Positions 42,814 to 51,503 are shown, numbered from the stretch's first letter. The stretch: 56,228 nt of DNA from Streptomyces sp. CB02056 (GCF_001905545.1 NZ_LIPD01000017.1:1836-58063); one strand, 5' to 3'. Numbers and translations: made by a program. Notes: a model not told the origin generated them from the letters alone.

Positions 42814-44364
42814 TCAGGCCGTGGCGGCCGCGCGCAGCCGCTTCTTGTCCGGCTTGCCGACGGGCGTCAGCGGGATCTCGTCGACGAGGTGCAGCACCTC
42901 GGGGGCGAAGATCCGCCCCTTGCGCTCGGTGACGAACGCGCGGAGGGTGTCCAGGTCGGGCCGCTGCCCCGGGGCGGGGACGACGGCGACGTGGACGTGC
43001 TCCGCCTCCTGGTCGTCGCGGACGCCGAAGACGGCGCAGCGGGCGACCGCCGGGTGGGTGAGCAGGAGGTCCTCCACCTCGGAGGGGTAGACGTGGCCGC
43101 CGACCACGATGATCAGGTCCTTGACCCGGTCGGAGAGGTAGAGGTAGCCGTCCTCGTCGAAGTAGCCGACGTCCCCGGTGTTCAGCCAGCCGTCCCGGAG
43201 CACCGCGGCGGTGAGGTCGGGCCGCTTCCAGTACCCGGCCATGACGGCGTCGGAGCGCAGGTGGATCCCGCCCTGTTCGCCGGTCGGCAGGTCGGTGCCG
43301 TCGGCGGAGCGGATCGCCACCTCGACGCCCGGGACGGGCCGGCCGACCGGGACCTGGCCGCCGGGGCCGATCCGGTCGTGCTCCTGCGGGGTGAGGAAGG
43401 AGATCAGCTGGGCCTCCGACATCCCGTAGAGGCCGACCAGGACCGGCCCGAAGACCTTGAGCGCCTCGTGGATCCGGGTCGGTGAGGCGGCGCTGCCCCC
43501 GTAGGAGAGGTACCGCAGGCTGGACAGGTCGGTGCGGCCGATCGCCGGGTGGTCGAGCAGCTGGTGGAGCAGCGGCGGCAGCACCCAGAGGTCGGTGATG
43601 TGCTCGCGCTCGATGGCGGCCAGGACCGCGCCGGGCTCGAAGGAGCGCTGGAGGACCACCGTGCCGCCGTGCTGGAGGGTCAGGTCGGCGAAGATGCCGG
43701 CCAGGTGGGCGAGCGGGGTGGCGGCGAGGAGGCGGGGCGCGCCGGCGGCGGGGTCGCTGCCGATCGGGGCGTCGAAGATGCGGCGGTACGGCCCGTGCAG
43801 GCTGAGGATGCCCTTGGGGATGCCGGTGGTGCCGCCGGTGTGGCGGATGCTGAGGTCGTCCTCCGGCCCGACCCGGACGTCCGGGGGTTCGGCGGGGCGG
43901 TGGGCGGAGGCGGCGATGACGTCCTCGCCGAGGGCGGCGGGGTCGCCGCCGGGTCCGGGGCCGAGGGTGAGGACGGTCGGCACGTCGATCAGCGGGAGCA
44001 ACTCGGCGGCCTCGGCGTACCGTTCGGCGTCCACGAGCAGCACGGTGGTGTCGACGCTCGCCGTGATCTCGGCCAGGACCGGGGTGCTCATGCCGTCGTA
44101 CAGGTTCACCACCCGGGCCCCCGCGAGGCCCGCCGCGTACCGGGCGCTCAGGGCCTCGGGGGTGTTGCCGGTCAGCAGGGTCACGGTGGTGCCGCGGGCG
44201 GCGCCCCGGGCGATCAGCTCGTGGGCGAGGCGGTAGGCGGCGGCGGCGAAGTCGCCGGCGGTGATCTCGGCGCCGTCGGCGGTGACGACGGCCTGCCGGT
44301 CGGGATCGGAGGCGAGGGACTGGAGGATCAGAGCGGGACCGCTGACGAACTCCGCGTCGGGCAT
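42814..44364 (-). CDS. AMP-binding acyl-CoA ligase/synthetase-like protein
   Basis: A 516-aa ANL-superfamily enzyme. The P-loop-like core is IRHTGGTTGIPKG (about 177-189), followed by LYGMSEAQL, GWLNTGDVGYFDEDGYLYLSDRVKDLIIVVGGHVYPSEVE and the C-terminal lysine in LTPVGKPDKKRLR. It activates a carboxylic acid to the acyl-AMP and usually on to CoA. No carrier protein or other biosynthetic gene adjoins it, so the acid is unknown. The ATG at 44364 has AAGGAAG 7 nt upstream. A MDMVANYKEE extension starting near 44394 is possible but has no site. Confidence 0.9.
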   Translation of the reverse strand: MPDAEFVSGPALILQSLASDPDRQAVVTADGAEITAGDFAAAAYRLAHELIARGAARGTTVTLLTGNTPEALSARYAAGLAGARVVNLYDGMSTPVLAEITASVDTTVLLVDAERYAEAAELLPLIDVPTVLTLGPGPGGDPAALGEDVIAASAHRPAEPPDVRVGPEDDLSIRHTGGTTGIPKGILSLHGPYRRIFDAPIGSDPAAGAPRLLAATPLAHLAGIFADLTLQHGGTVVLQRSFEPGAVLAAIEREHITDLWVLPPLLHQLLDHPAIGRTDLSSLRYLSYGGSAASPTRIHEALKVFGPVLVGLYGMSEAQLISFLTPQEHDRIGPGGQVPVGRPVPGVEVAIRSADGTDLPTGEQGGIHLRSDAVMAGYWKRPDLTAAVLRDGWLNTGDVGYFDEDGYLYLSDRVKDLIIVVGGHVYPSEVEDLLLTHPAVARCAVFGVRDDQEAEHVHVAVVPAPGQRPDLDTLRAFVTERKGRIFAPEVLHLVDEIPLTPVGKPDKKRLRAAATA

Positions 44365-44536
44365 GGCTACTTCTTCCTTGTAGTTTGCAACCATGTCCAC
44401 AGGCTAACCCCAACCTCCGCCCCTGGTCCGGGAACTGCCGAGGAGGGCCGAATGTGATCGTCCGTCACCCGGACAGGGGAATGATCGTGGGCGCGCGCCT
44501 GTTTCGGGGCGCACACCCGCTGAGGGGCTCGCGTGG

Positions 44537-45052
44537 TCAGAACGCCGCCGGGGGCCGGAGGGCGAGGTCGGTGGCGGTGGCCCAGTGCTCGGTCGCGGCG
44601 GTGACGATCGCGTAGCCGGGCTGGGAGGGGAGCCGGGAGATCAGGGCGCTGCGGCAGCCGTGGCTGCGGTGGACCTCGACGGGGACGGGGACACCGTGGA
44701 GCCGGACCTCGCCGGGGGTGGGCGGGCCGTCCGGCGGGGCGAGGTGGATGCGGGGGTCGAGGCGGTCCGAATTCGCCAGGAAGGTGGAGAGTTGGGACTG
44801 CGGGGTGGTGAGGGAGCCCACCCGGTGGCCGGACGGGACGGGGCGCGAGGTCTGGACGACGGCCACGAGTTCGCCGTCCAGGTGGTAGTTGAGGTCGAGG
44901 TGGCAGAGGTAGCCGTCGGAGGACAGCCGCCCCAGCAGGAAGCGCCACCCGCGCGGGGCGTCGCGGAGCACGGCGATCTGCTCGCCCCACTCCTCGGCGG
45001 TCTCGCGGTGCGTCGGTATGCGGATGCCGTGCGGGCGGGTGTCGCGGAACAA
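44537..45052 (-). CDS. Hypothetical protein
   Basis: About 171 aa, not recognised. It has no membrane segment and is mostly beta-rich in appearance (WRFLLGRLSSDGYLCHLDLNYHLDGELVAVVQ), with pairs of His and Trp. The frame stays open to 45298 but the part before 45060 is Cys/Pro/Arg-rich and does not look coded. The start is uncertain: I used the TTG at 45052 behind GGGGGAG. It is separated from the ligase by 172 bp and probably has its own promoter. Confidence 0.6.
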   Translation of the reverse strand: MFRDTRPHGIRIPTHRETAEEWGEQIAVLRDAPRGWRFLLGRLSSDGYLCHLDLNYHLDGELVAVVQTSRPVPSGHRVGSLTTPQSQLSTFLANSDRLDPRIHLAPPDGPPTPGEVRLHGVPVPVEVHRSHGCRSALISRLPSQPGYAIVTAATEHWATATDLALRPPAAF

Positions 45053-45368
45053 GGGCTCCCCCAACGGGCTGGTGGTGACCGGGCGTCGGCACGATGATCG
45101 CGCCGCGAGGGGCACCGCGGGAGGGGGAGACGACTTTTCGGCCGTTCGCCGCGTCGGCGGATTGCTTCGGGCCGGGGTGGGACAGAAGCTTCGGGGCGTC
45201 GGCTTCGGCGGCGTCGCGGGGACATCCGGGCAACAACCCGGTGAACCGCGGCCGACGCCGGTCGAACGGCAGTGGCAACCGGACGGGGGACGGGACATGG
45301 GTCAGGGCGGTGCCGCGACGTTCCGTGCGGGGGCGGCGCGGCGCCCGGTCGGCCCAGGAAGACGGGCG
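45053..45368. other. Gap upstream of the hypothetical gene
   Basis: 316 bp. No convincing gene, repeat or hairpin was seen. It should contain the leftward promoter of the hypothetical gene and the 3' end of the SDR transcript. Confidence 0.45.
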
Positions 45369-46118
45369 CTAGCCGCGGCCCACGTACGGCATGGCGCTGG
45401 GCATGACCAGGACGGACTGGATGTTCACCCCGAGCGGCAGTCCGGCCATGGTCCGCACCATGTCGACCACGTGCCGCACGTCCATGGTCGGTTCGACCCG
45501 CCGTGAGCCGTCGGCCTGGAGGACGGCCGGCTGGGGGTGGTCGGGCGGGGTCACGTTCCCGATGTCGATCTGGCCGCAGGAGATGTCGTGGCGGCGGCCG
45601 TCCAGGGACAGCGAGCGGGTCAGCCCGGCCACCGCGTGCTTGGCGGCGGTGAAGGCGGCGGAGTCCGGGCGGGGCGTCTGTGCGGAAGGCGCGCCGTTGT
45701 TGATGATCCGTCCGCCGCGCGGGGTCTGACGCTTCATGATCCGGAAGGCCGCGCGCGAGCAGAGGAAGGTGCCGGTGGCGATGGAGTCCATCACGCGGTG
45801 CCAGTCCTCGACGGCCACGTCCTCGGTCGGGGTGTACGGCATGACGTCGGCGGCGTTGTTGAACAGGAGGTCCAGCCGTCCGAACCGTTCCTCGACGAAC
45901 TCGAACAGGCCGTCCACGGCCACCGGGTCGGTGATGTCGGCGGGGAAGGGGACGGCGCGGTCGCGGTCGGCGGGGGCGGCGAGCCCGGCCGTCTCCGCGA
46001 GCGGCTCCTTGCGGCGGCCGACCAGGACCACCGTCCAGCCGTCCGCCAGCAGGCCCAGCGCGCTCGCCCGCCCGATGCCGCGCCCCGCCCCGGTGACGAC
46101 CGCCGTCCGCTCCGCCAT
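45369..46118 (-). CDS. SDR-family protein lacking catalytic Ser and Tyr
   Basis: A 249-aa short-chain dehydrogenase fold. The cofactor motif GAGRGIG (10-16) and NNAAD (87-91) are intact. The active site is not: RIINNGAPSAQ has Ala143 where the family has Ser, and FTAAK has Phe156 where the catalytic Tyr stands, while Lys160 remains. It may bind NAD(P) without catalysing redox chemistry, or use a changed mechanism. The gene is divergent from a class III aminotransferase gene. The ATG at 46118 lies behind a G-rich purine stretch that includes pentamer repeats. Confidence 0.88.
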   Translation of the reverse strand: MAERTAVVTGAGRGIGRASALGLLADGWTVVLVGRRKEPLAETAGLAAPADRDRAVPFPADITDPVAVDGLFEFVEERFGRLDLLFNNAADVMPYTPTEDVAVEDWHRVMDSIATGTFLCSRAAFRIMKRQTPRGGRIINNGAPSAQTPRPDSAAFTAAKHAVAGLTRSLSLDGRRHDISCGQIDIGNVTPPDHPQPAVLQADGSRRVEPTMDVRHVVDMVRTMAGLPLGVNIQSVLVMPSAMPYVGRG

Positions 46119-46130
46119 GCCCCACGTCCC

Positions 46131-46160
46131 CTCTGCTCCGCTCTGCTCTGCTCTGCTCGC
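46131..46160. repeat. Pentamer array CTCTG (6 units)
   Basis: CTCTG CTCCG CTCTG CTCTG CTCTG CTCGC. On the minus strand it forms a GAGCA-rich leader 12 bp upstream of the SDR start codon, overlapping where a ribosome site would be. Confidence 0.75.
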
Positions 46161-46241
46161 GATGCCGTCCGGCAGGAACCCGTCCCGACGAAGGGCACCC
46201 CGAGCGTGCCCGGACAACCCTCGACCAAACAGGAGTCGCAC

Positions 46242-47627
46242 ATGAATGGCCGTAACCCGGCGGCGCAGTCGAACGGCCGCAGCCCGGCGCACGTGGATGT
46301 CCCCGGCCCGGTACCGGGCCGGACCGACGGCAGCCGGCAGTGGTTCGAGCGGGCCAAGGAGTCGCTGGCGGGCGGCGTCAGCTCCTCCGCCCGGCTGACC
46401 TCGACCGGCCCCGACCCCTACCCGCTCTACCTGGTGGGCGGTTCGGGCGCGCGGGTCCGGGACGTCGACGGCAACACGTACGTGGACTACCTCGCCGGCT
46501 ACGGGAGCGCGGTGCTGGGCCACGCCGACCGGCAGCTCGCCGAGGCGCTCGGCGCCGTCCTGGGCGCCGGCACGATGTTCGGCACCTGCAACACGGTGGA
46601 GGTCGAACTCGCCGAGCTGATCCGGGAGATGGTGCCCTGCGCGGAGCTGGTCCGGTTCGCCAACTCGGGCAGCGAGGCGGTGCAGGGGGCGGTGCGGGCC
46701 GCCCGTGGCTACACCGGGCGGTCCAAGGTGCTCAAGTTCGAGGGCCACTACCACGGTTGGTCGGACACCCTGGCCGTCTCCAACCGGCCCGACCCCGCCG
46801 AGGCCGGGCCGTACGGCGCGCCGCGCTCCGTGCCCCACTCGGCCGGCATCCCGGCCGGTGTCGTCGGCGACGTCGTGGTCTGCCCGTGGAACGACCCGGG
46901 GGCGCTGCGCGCGGTCCTGGACGCCCACCGGGGCGAACTCGCCGCCGTCGTCTGCGAACCGATCGTCGCCAACAACGCCTGCACCATGCCCGCGCCGGGC
47001 TACCTGGCGCTACTGCGGGAGGAGTGCACGGCGCGCGGCATCGTGCTGGTCTTCGACGAGGTCTGCACCGGCTTCCGCACCGGCCCCGGCGGCGCCCAGG
47101 CGCTGTTCGGGGTCGTGCCGGACCTCGCCGTCTACGCCAAGGCGCTCGGCGGGGGCCTGCCGATCGCGGCCTTCGCGGGGCGGCGCGAGGTGATGGAGCC
47201 GGTGGCCGAGGGACGGGTGAAGCACGGCGGCACGTACAACGCCTCGCCGCTGTCCGCGACGGCCTCGCTGGTGACGCTGCGCAGGCTGAACCGGCCGGAC
47301 ACCGTGAAGCACGTCGAGGAGAGCGGCCGACGGATCATGGAGGCCGTCCGGCGGGCCGCCCGGGACCGGGGCGTCCCCTGCGCGGTCCAGGGGGTGGGTG
47401 CGATGTTCCAGGTGGTGTTCACCGCCGACGGCGAGCCGACCCGGCACTACCGGGACCTGCTCCGCAGCGACCAGGCCCGCCACCACGCGTTCCGCCACGA
47501 GCTGCTCCGCCGGGGGATCCACGTCAACGCGTACGGGATGGCCTGCTGGTTCGTCTCGGCCGCCGTGACGGAGGACGACCTGGACGAGACCTGCGAGGCC
47601 GTGGAGGGCGCGTTCCGCACCCTGTGA
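46242..47627 (+). CDS. Class III PLP aminotransferase (glutamate-1-semialdehyde aminomutase-like)
   Basis: A 461-aa fold-type I PLP enzyme. FANSGSEAVQGAVRAAR (139-155) holds the phosphate turn, LVFDEVCTGFRTG gives Asp272, and Lys300 in VYAKALGGGLP is the Schiff-base lysine. The general pattern is that of glutamate-1-semialdehyde 2,1-aminomutase, but it stands away from haem genes and carries a 30-aa N-terminal extension, so it is more likely a biosynthetic aminotransferase or aminomutase. The ATG at 46242 has AGGAG upstream. The divergent SDR gene may be related in function. Confidence 0.9.
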   Translation: MNGRNPAAQSNGRSPAHVDVPGPVPGRTDGSRQWFERAKESLAGGVSSSARLTSTGPDPYPLYLVGGSGARVRDVDGNTYVDYLAGYGSAVLGHADRQLAEALGAVLGAGTMFGTCNTVEVELAELIREMVPCAELVRFANSGSEAVQGAVRAARGYTGRSKVLKFEGHYHGWSDTLAVSNRPDPAEAGPYGAPRSVPHSAGIPAGVVGDVVVCPWNDPGALRAVLDAHRGELAAVVCEPIVANNACTMPAPGYLALLREECTARGIVLVFDEVCTGFRTGPGGAQALFGVVPDLAVYAKALGGGLPIAAFAGRREVMEPVAEGRVKHGGTYNASPLSATASLVTLRRLNRPDTVKHVEESGRRIMEAVRRAARDRGVPCAVQGVGAMFQVVFTADGEPTRHYRDLLRSDQARHHAFRHELLRRGIHVNAYGMACWFVSAAVTEDDLDETCEAVEGAFRTL

Positions 47628-47640
47628 GCCGGCGCTGTTT

Positions 47641-47673
47641 GCGCGGGAAGTCGGCGGGGCCGACTTCCCGCGC
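47641..47673. repeat. Dispersed hairpin, copy 1
   Basis: A perfect 14-bp stem GCGCGGGAAGTCGG with loop CGGGG, 13 bp after the aminotransferase stop. The core GAAGTCGG-CSGGN-CCGACTTC recurs at 54027 and 56205. Probably a terminator. Confidence 0.85.
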
Positions 47674-47791
47674 GCGGCCGGGCGGAGGCGGGCGGGTGCA
47701 CCGGTGACTGTCGGAGGCGGGTCGTACACTCGCGCGTGGCAAGGGAGTTCCGGGAAACCGGAGTCGGCCGGCGTACGAGGGGGACTGTTCC

Positions 47792-48502
47792 ATGGCGACG
47801 TTCGTGCTGATCCACGGCGCGGCGGCCGATTCCTGGTGCTGGGAGCCGTTGGCGGCCGAGCTCCGGGGGCGGGGCCACGAGGTGGTCGCGCCGGACCTGC
47901 CGTGCGAGGACGACACGGCCGGGCTGGCCGAGTACGCGGACGCGGTGGTGGCGGCGGTGGCTCCTGAATGGCCGACCAGCGACCGGACGGGCCCGCTCGT
48001 GGTCGTCGCGCACTCCTTCGGCGGCTTCACCGGCCCGCTGGTGTGCGCCCGGCTGCCGGTGGACCTGCTGGTCATGCTCCAGGCCCAGGTGCCGGCGCCG
48101 GGGGAGACGCCGGGCGCGTGGTGGGAGAACACCGGCTACCCGGAGGCCCGCCGCGAATCCGACCGCGCCAGGGGCGTGGCGGAGGGCGCGGAGGAGGACG
48201 AGCGCGCCCTCTTCCTGCACGACACCCCGCCCGCCCTGGCCGAGGAACTCCTCACCGAGCACGGGCGACGCCAGTCGGCCACGCCGTTCGGGACACCGTG
48301 GCCCCTGGAGGCCTGGCCGCAGGTGCCGACCAGGTTCCTGCTGGCCACCGGCGACCGCTTCTTCCCGCCCGCCTTCCTGCGCCGGCTCGTCCAGGACCGG
48401 CTCGGCCTCCGGCCGGACGAGATGCCGGGCGACCACCTCCCGATGCTCGGCCACCCGGAAGAGCTGGTCGAGCGCCTGGAGGCGTACCTGGCGGCGCTGT
48501 AG
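47792..48502 (+). CDS. Alpha/beta hydrolase
   Basis: A 236-aa cytosolic hydrolase. FVLIHGAAADSWCW (4-17) is the oxyanion-hole strand. The nucleophile Ser is in VVVAHSFGGFTG (about 70-81). The catalytic His is in GDHLPMLGHPEEL near residue 215. This is the small esterase/lactonase group often called salicylate esterase-like. Substrate unknown. A small hairpin with a GAAA loop (around 47750-47765) precedes the gene. After the stop, 48516-48535 resembles a broken left arm of the dispersed hairpin. Confidence 0.88.
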   Translation: MATFVLIHGAAADSWCWEPLAAELRGRGHEVVAPDLPCEDDTAGLAEYADAVVAAVAPEWPTSDRTGPLVVVAHSFGGFTGPLVCARLPVDLLVMLQAQVPAPGETPGAWWENTGYPEARRESDRARGVAEGAEEDERALFLHDTPPALAEELLTEHGRRQSATPFGTPWPLEAWPQVPTRFLLATGDRFFPPAFLRRLVQDRLGLRPDEMPGDHLPMLGHPEELVERLEAYLAAL

Positions 48503-48562
48503 CCGGGTCGCACCGCGCGGAAGGTCGGCGGCGCGTGAACGCCGTCAGTCGGGGGCGTTCGG

Positions 48563-49819
48563 TCAGTCGGGGTTCTGTACGACCTTGATGGACTGCAGCT
48601 GGGCCGGCGTCAGTTGGGCCTCGGTGAGGCCGCGCTTGGTGAAGCGCGCGCGGGAGAGGTCGGCGCCGGCGAAGGAACAGCCGCTCAGCACCGCGCCGGT
48701 GAGGTCCGCGCTGGCGAGCTTGGCGTGGTCGAAGTGGCAGTTCGTCAGGACGGCCCACTTGAAGCTGGTCTCGCTCAGGTCGGCGTGGCGGAAGTCGGCG
48801 CCCGAGGCCTTGCATCCCCGCAGCCTGGCCTGGGGGGCCGAGGCGCCCACCAGCTCCGTTCCCGTGAGGACGGCGCCGGACAGGTTCGCGTCCGGGATCC
48901 TGGTGTCCACCATGGTCGTGCCGGAGAGATCGCACCGGGTGAGGTCGGCCGAGGTGAGATCGGCGGAGTCCAGGTCGACACCGGTGAGGGTCGCCTCCAC
49001 GAGTCGGGCGTCTCCCAGCTGCGCGTACTCCAGGGAACTGCCCGACAACAGGCTCGAACTCAGGTTGGCCCGCCACAACCGGGCCCCGTCCCAGACCAGG
49101 TTCCGGAGATCGAGCCGCGAAAGGTTGAAGTGGCCGCCGGAATACCGCTCGGGCAGACGGCCCAGGATCAGCACCGCCACCTGGACGTCCTCGGCCGGAT
49201 CCGGCTCCGGGCTGGTGGAACCCCCGAGTGGGCGGGCCTCCCGGAGGAAGTCGCGCAGCATCGACGGCCAGGACGGCTCGGTGGCCTCCTGGTCCTGCGG
49301 CGGGGTGCGCCAGGCGAGCCGTTCCAGGCGGTAGAGGGCGGCGATGCGGCGCTCCGGGTCGGTGGACCGGAGCTCCTCCCGTAGCGCCGCATCCGTGGTG
49401 CCCGCCTTGGGGGGTGGCGCCGGTGCGTCCCGGTCCGCGTCGTCGGCGGCCAGCCAGAGCCGGTGGAAGCGTTCGACCTCGTCCTCCGGGTCCGGCTTCT
49501 GCCGCCCGACGGCGGTGCCGGCCAGGTACCGGACCATGGACTCCACCCGCGCCCAGGCGGGTACGGCCACGCCGTGCAGCAGTTGGCTCGCGGTGTCGTG
49601 GCTCACTGTCGTCGGCAGCTCGTCCCGCTGCTTGATGCCGAGGGAGATCTCGCGGAGGCTGGGTTTGCCCGCGCCCCGGTACAGCCCGTGCAGCGCTTCG
49701 ACCAGGTCCCTGCGTGGCCCGGGCGGGAGCTTCTCGCTGGTCGGAACGACGATTCCCGCCAAGGCCGCGCTACCCCTCGATGGACTGTCAGATTTCGTCC
49801 GTAACTGTCGGTCCATCAT
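48563..49819 (-). CDS. HTH-like domain / pentapeptide-repeat protein
   Basis: A 418-aa soluble protein. Residues 33-105 (PPGPRRDLVEALHGLYRGAGKPSLREIS, then LPTTVSHDTASQLLHG) form the HTH-like module that begins many actinobacterial effector and signalling proteins. A charged helical linker leads to pentapeptide repeats from about 235 to 405 (A/C-D/N-L-x-x pattern, such as ANLSS, ADLTS, CDLSG, ADLTG, ADLSR), which fold as a right-handed beta helix. The function is unknown. The start is ATG at 49819 or 49816 with no clear ribosome site; that start would include one TTA codon (49802-49804). Confidence 0.85.
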   Translation of the reverse strand: MMDRQLRTKSDSPSRGSAALAGIVVPTSEKLPPGPRRDLVEALHGLYRGAGKPSLREISLGIKQRDELPTTVSHDTASQLLHGVAVPAWARVESMVRYLAGTAVGRQKPDPEDEVERFHRLWLAADDADRDAPAPPPKAGTTDAALREELRSTDPERRIAALYRLERLAWRTPPQDQEATEPSWPSMLRDFLREARPLGGSTSPEPDPAEDVQVAVLILGRLPERYSGGHFNLSRLDLRNLVWDGARLWRANLSSSLLSGSSLEYAQLGDARLVEATLTGVDLDSADLTSADLTRCDLSGTTMVDTRIPDANLSGAVLTGTELVGASAPQARLRGCKASGADFRHADLSETSFKWAVLTNCHFDHAKLASADLTGAVLSGCSFAGADLSRARFTKRGLTEAQLTPAQLQSIKVVQNPD

Positions 49820-49977
49820 GAAGTGGCGGGGCGGTTCTGTCAGTTGAACGCGGGTTCCTGGCGGCAGGCCTCCGGTTTCATCCGGTCTCATCGACCGGGC
49901 GCGGTGCTGCCTCTGTCCGCCGCCAGGGTTGATCCAGGCCGTGAGAGGCGGCCGTCCAAGGGATGAGGAGGAGCGCG

Positions 49978-50157
49978 ATGTTCGAGCACGGTCGGCCCGG
50001 TGGGGTGGGACGGAGTGGCGAGGTGGCCGGACGGCGCCGTCGGTGGCGGGTCGTCCGGCGCACCGTCGCCCTGTACTTCGTCCGGGGCATGGCCACGGCG
50101 GCGGGCGGCGCCACCGTGACCGGCCTGCTCGCCTGGCTGGTCGCCCAGCGGGGCTAG
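49978..50157 (+). CDS. Small single-span membrane protein (59 aa)
   Basis: MFEHGRPGG at the start, an Arg-rich middle, then one hydrophobic segment (GMATAAGGATVTGLLAWLV) near the C-terminus. The ribosome site GAGGAGG lies 6 nt before the ATG and is among the best in the window, which supports translation despite the small size. The charge pattern predicts the N-terminus inside. Not recognised. It lies alone between two leftward genes. Confidence 0.6.
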   Translation: MFEHGRPGGVGRSGEVAGRRRRWRVVRRTVALYFVRGMATAAGGATVTGLLAWLVAQRG

Positions 50158-50183
50158 GAGACAGGCCCTGCCGCGGCGCCGCA

Positions 50184-51398
50184 CTAGCGCTGGAAGACCA
50201 CTTCCGGATTGTCCGGCGAGGGGCCGTCCAGCAGCGGACCGTCGATCCCCTTCAGCGTCCGGTCGAAGAACGCCGTCACGTACTCGCGGGTGATCTCCAC
50301 CCCGCGTGCCGGGGAGAGGGGCGGCGCCGGGAACCCGGCCTGCTCGTGCAGCAGGTCCAGGTCGCTGAAGCTGAAGTGGTCGGCGCCGGCGACCGTCAGC
50401 CACTTCTTGTAGCCGCCGAGGGCGTCCCAGGCCTGCCCCCACGTGGTGTCGCCGCCACCGGCCGGGTGGTTGTCGGGCGAACCCAGCATGAGGAACGGCC
50501 GGTTGATCTGGCCGGGCGTCGGGACCGGCTTGAAGGCGCCGTCCATGTTCACGCCGGCCCGTACGCGCGGGTCGGCGACCATCGCGGCGGAGGCCGCCGC
50601 TCCGCCGATGGAGTGTCCGGCCATGCCGATCTCGTGCTTGTCGATGAGGTGTGCCAGGCGCCACGCGGTATTGCCGTGCGTCAACTGGTCGATCAGGAAG
50701 GACACGTCCCGCGCGCGGTTGGTGGGGATGGAGTCGATCCGCGACGGGTCGCCGCAGATCGCGCACGGCGTCGTCTGGCCGTCCGCCAGCGTCTCGCCGC
50801 TGTCCTCGTAGGTGTCGCCGACGAGCGCGACGACGTAGCCGTGACTGGCCAGGTCGGTCGCGAGCGCGGTGAGCGTGACGCGCGGGTCCTCGTACGCGGG
50901 TGAGAGGACCACCAGCGGATACTTGCCGGGCTGCGGCCGCGCGCCGTCGAAGGCGTGCGTGGTGACTCCGGCGATGGTCTGTGGGGTGATGCCGGAGCTC
51001 GCCGGCAGGTTCTGCCGCTGGACGATTCCGGTTGCCTCGCCGAGGGACATGTAGGGGGCCGGGGTCCCCGTCCCGGGGACGGCCGGGTAGACCATGGTGA
51101 CGGCCAGTTGGCGGGGGCCGGATGACGGCACCCACGGGTCGAGGCGGCTCGTGTCCGTGAGGTGGATGACGTCCTCGCCGGCGGCGTAGGGGCCGGTCGG
51201 CGCGGGGAGCGCGCCCTGGAAGGTCCGCGCGGGTGCGGCGGCCGCGGCCGGTGCGGTGTCGAACGCGCGCGTGGCCACCGGTGCGGCCACCGGTGCGGCC
51301 GACGGTCCGGCCGTGGCGGCGAACCCGGCGCCGGTTCCGGTGGCGAGGGCGGCGAGCGTCAGCACCGTGACTGCGCTGATACGGCGATTGCGTTTCAT
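50184..51398 (-). CDS. Secreted alpha/beta hydrolase (PAF-acetylhydrolase/dienelactone-like)
   Basis: A 404-aa exported hydrolase. The signal peptide is residues 1-28 (KRNRRIS, hydrophobic run, GAGFAATA), followed by an Ala-rich spacer. The nucleophile Ser is in GMAGHSIGGAAAS, and AGADHFSFSD supplies the likely catalytic His. CAICGD may form a disulphide. It should cleave an ester outside the cell; the group includes bacterial acetylhydrolases and polyester-degrading relatives, but the substrate cannot be assigned. Single gene. Confidence 0.85.
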   Translation of the reverse strand: MKRNRRISAVTVLTLAALATGTGAGFAATAGPSAAPVAAPVATRAFDTAPAAAAAPARTFQGALPAPTGPYAAGEDVIHLTDTSRLDPWVPSSGPRQLAVTMVYPAVPGTGTPAPYMSLGEATGIVQRQNLPASSGITPQTIAGVTTHAFDGARPQPGKYPLVVLSPAYEDPRVTLTALATDLASHGYVVALVGDTYEDSGETLADGQTTPCAICGDPSRIDSIPTNRARDVSFLIDQLTHGNTAWRLAHLIDKHEIGMAGHSIGGAAASAAMVADPRVRAGVNMDGAFKPVPTPGQINRPFLMLGSPDNHPAGGGDTTWGQAWDALGGYKKWLTVAGADHFSFSDLDLLHEQAGFPAPPLSPARGVEITREYVTAFFDRTLKGIDGPLLDGPSPDNPEVVFQR

Positions 51399-51503
51399 GG
51401 GACAGACGCTAGGGTCCCGCGGCTCCGTGTCGGATCAACCCGTTGAGGTAACCGTCCTGTTGTCGTTCGTAGCCCCCACGGGGTACCGGGTCATACGCCG
51501 GGG

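Noticed and set aside
46242..47627. Haem-pathway hemL
   Set aside because: The fold matches, but there is no neighbouring haem gene and an extra N-terminal segment is present, so a specific hemL call is not justified.
47792..48502. Biosynthetic gene cluster from 42.8 to 48.5 kb (AMP-ligase, SDR, aminotransferase, hydrolase)
   Set aside because: The genes face different ways, are separated by terminators and an unrelated gene, and no carrier, synthase or dedicated regulator is present. A small pathway remains possible but is not supported.
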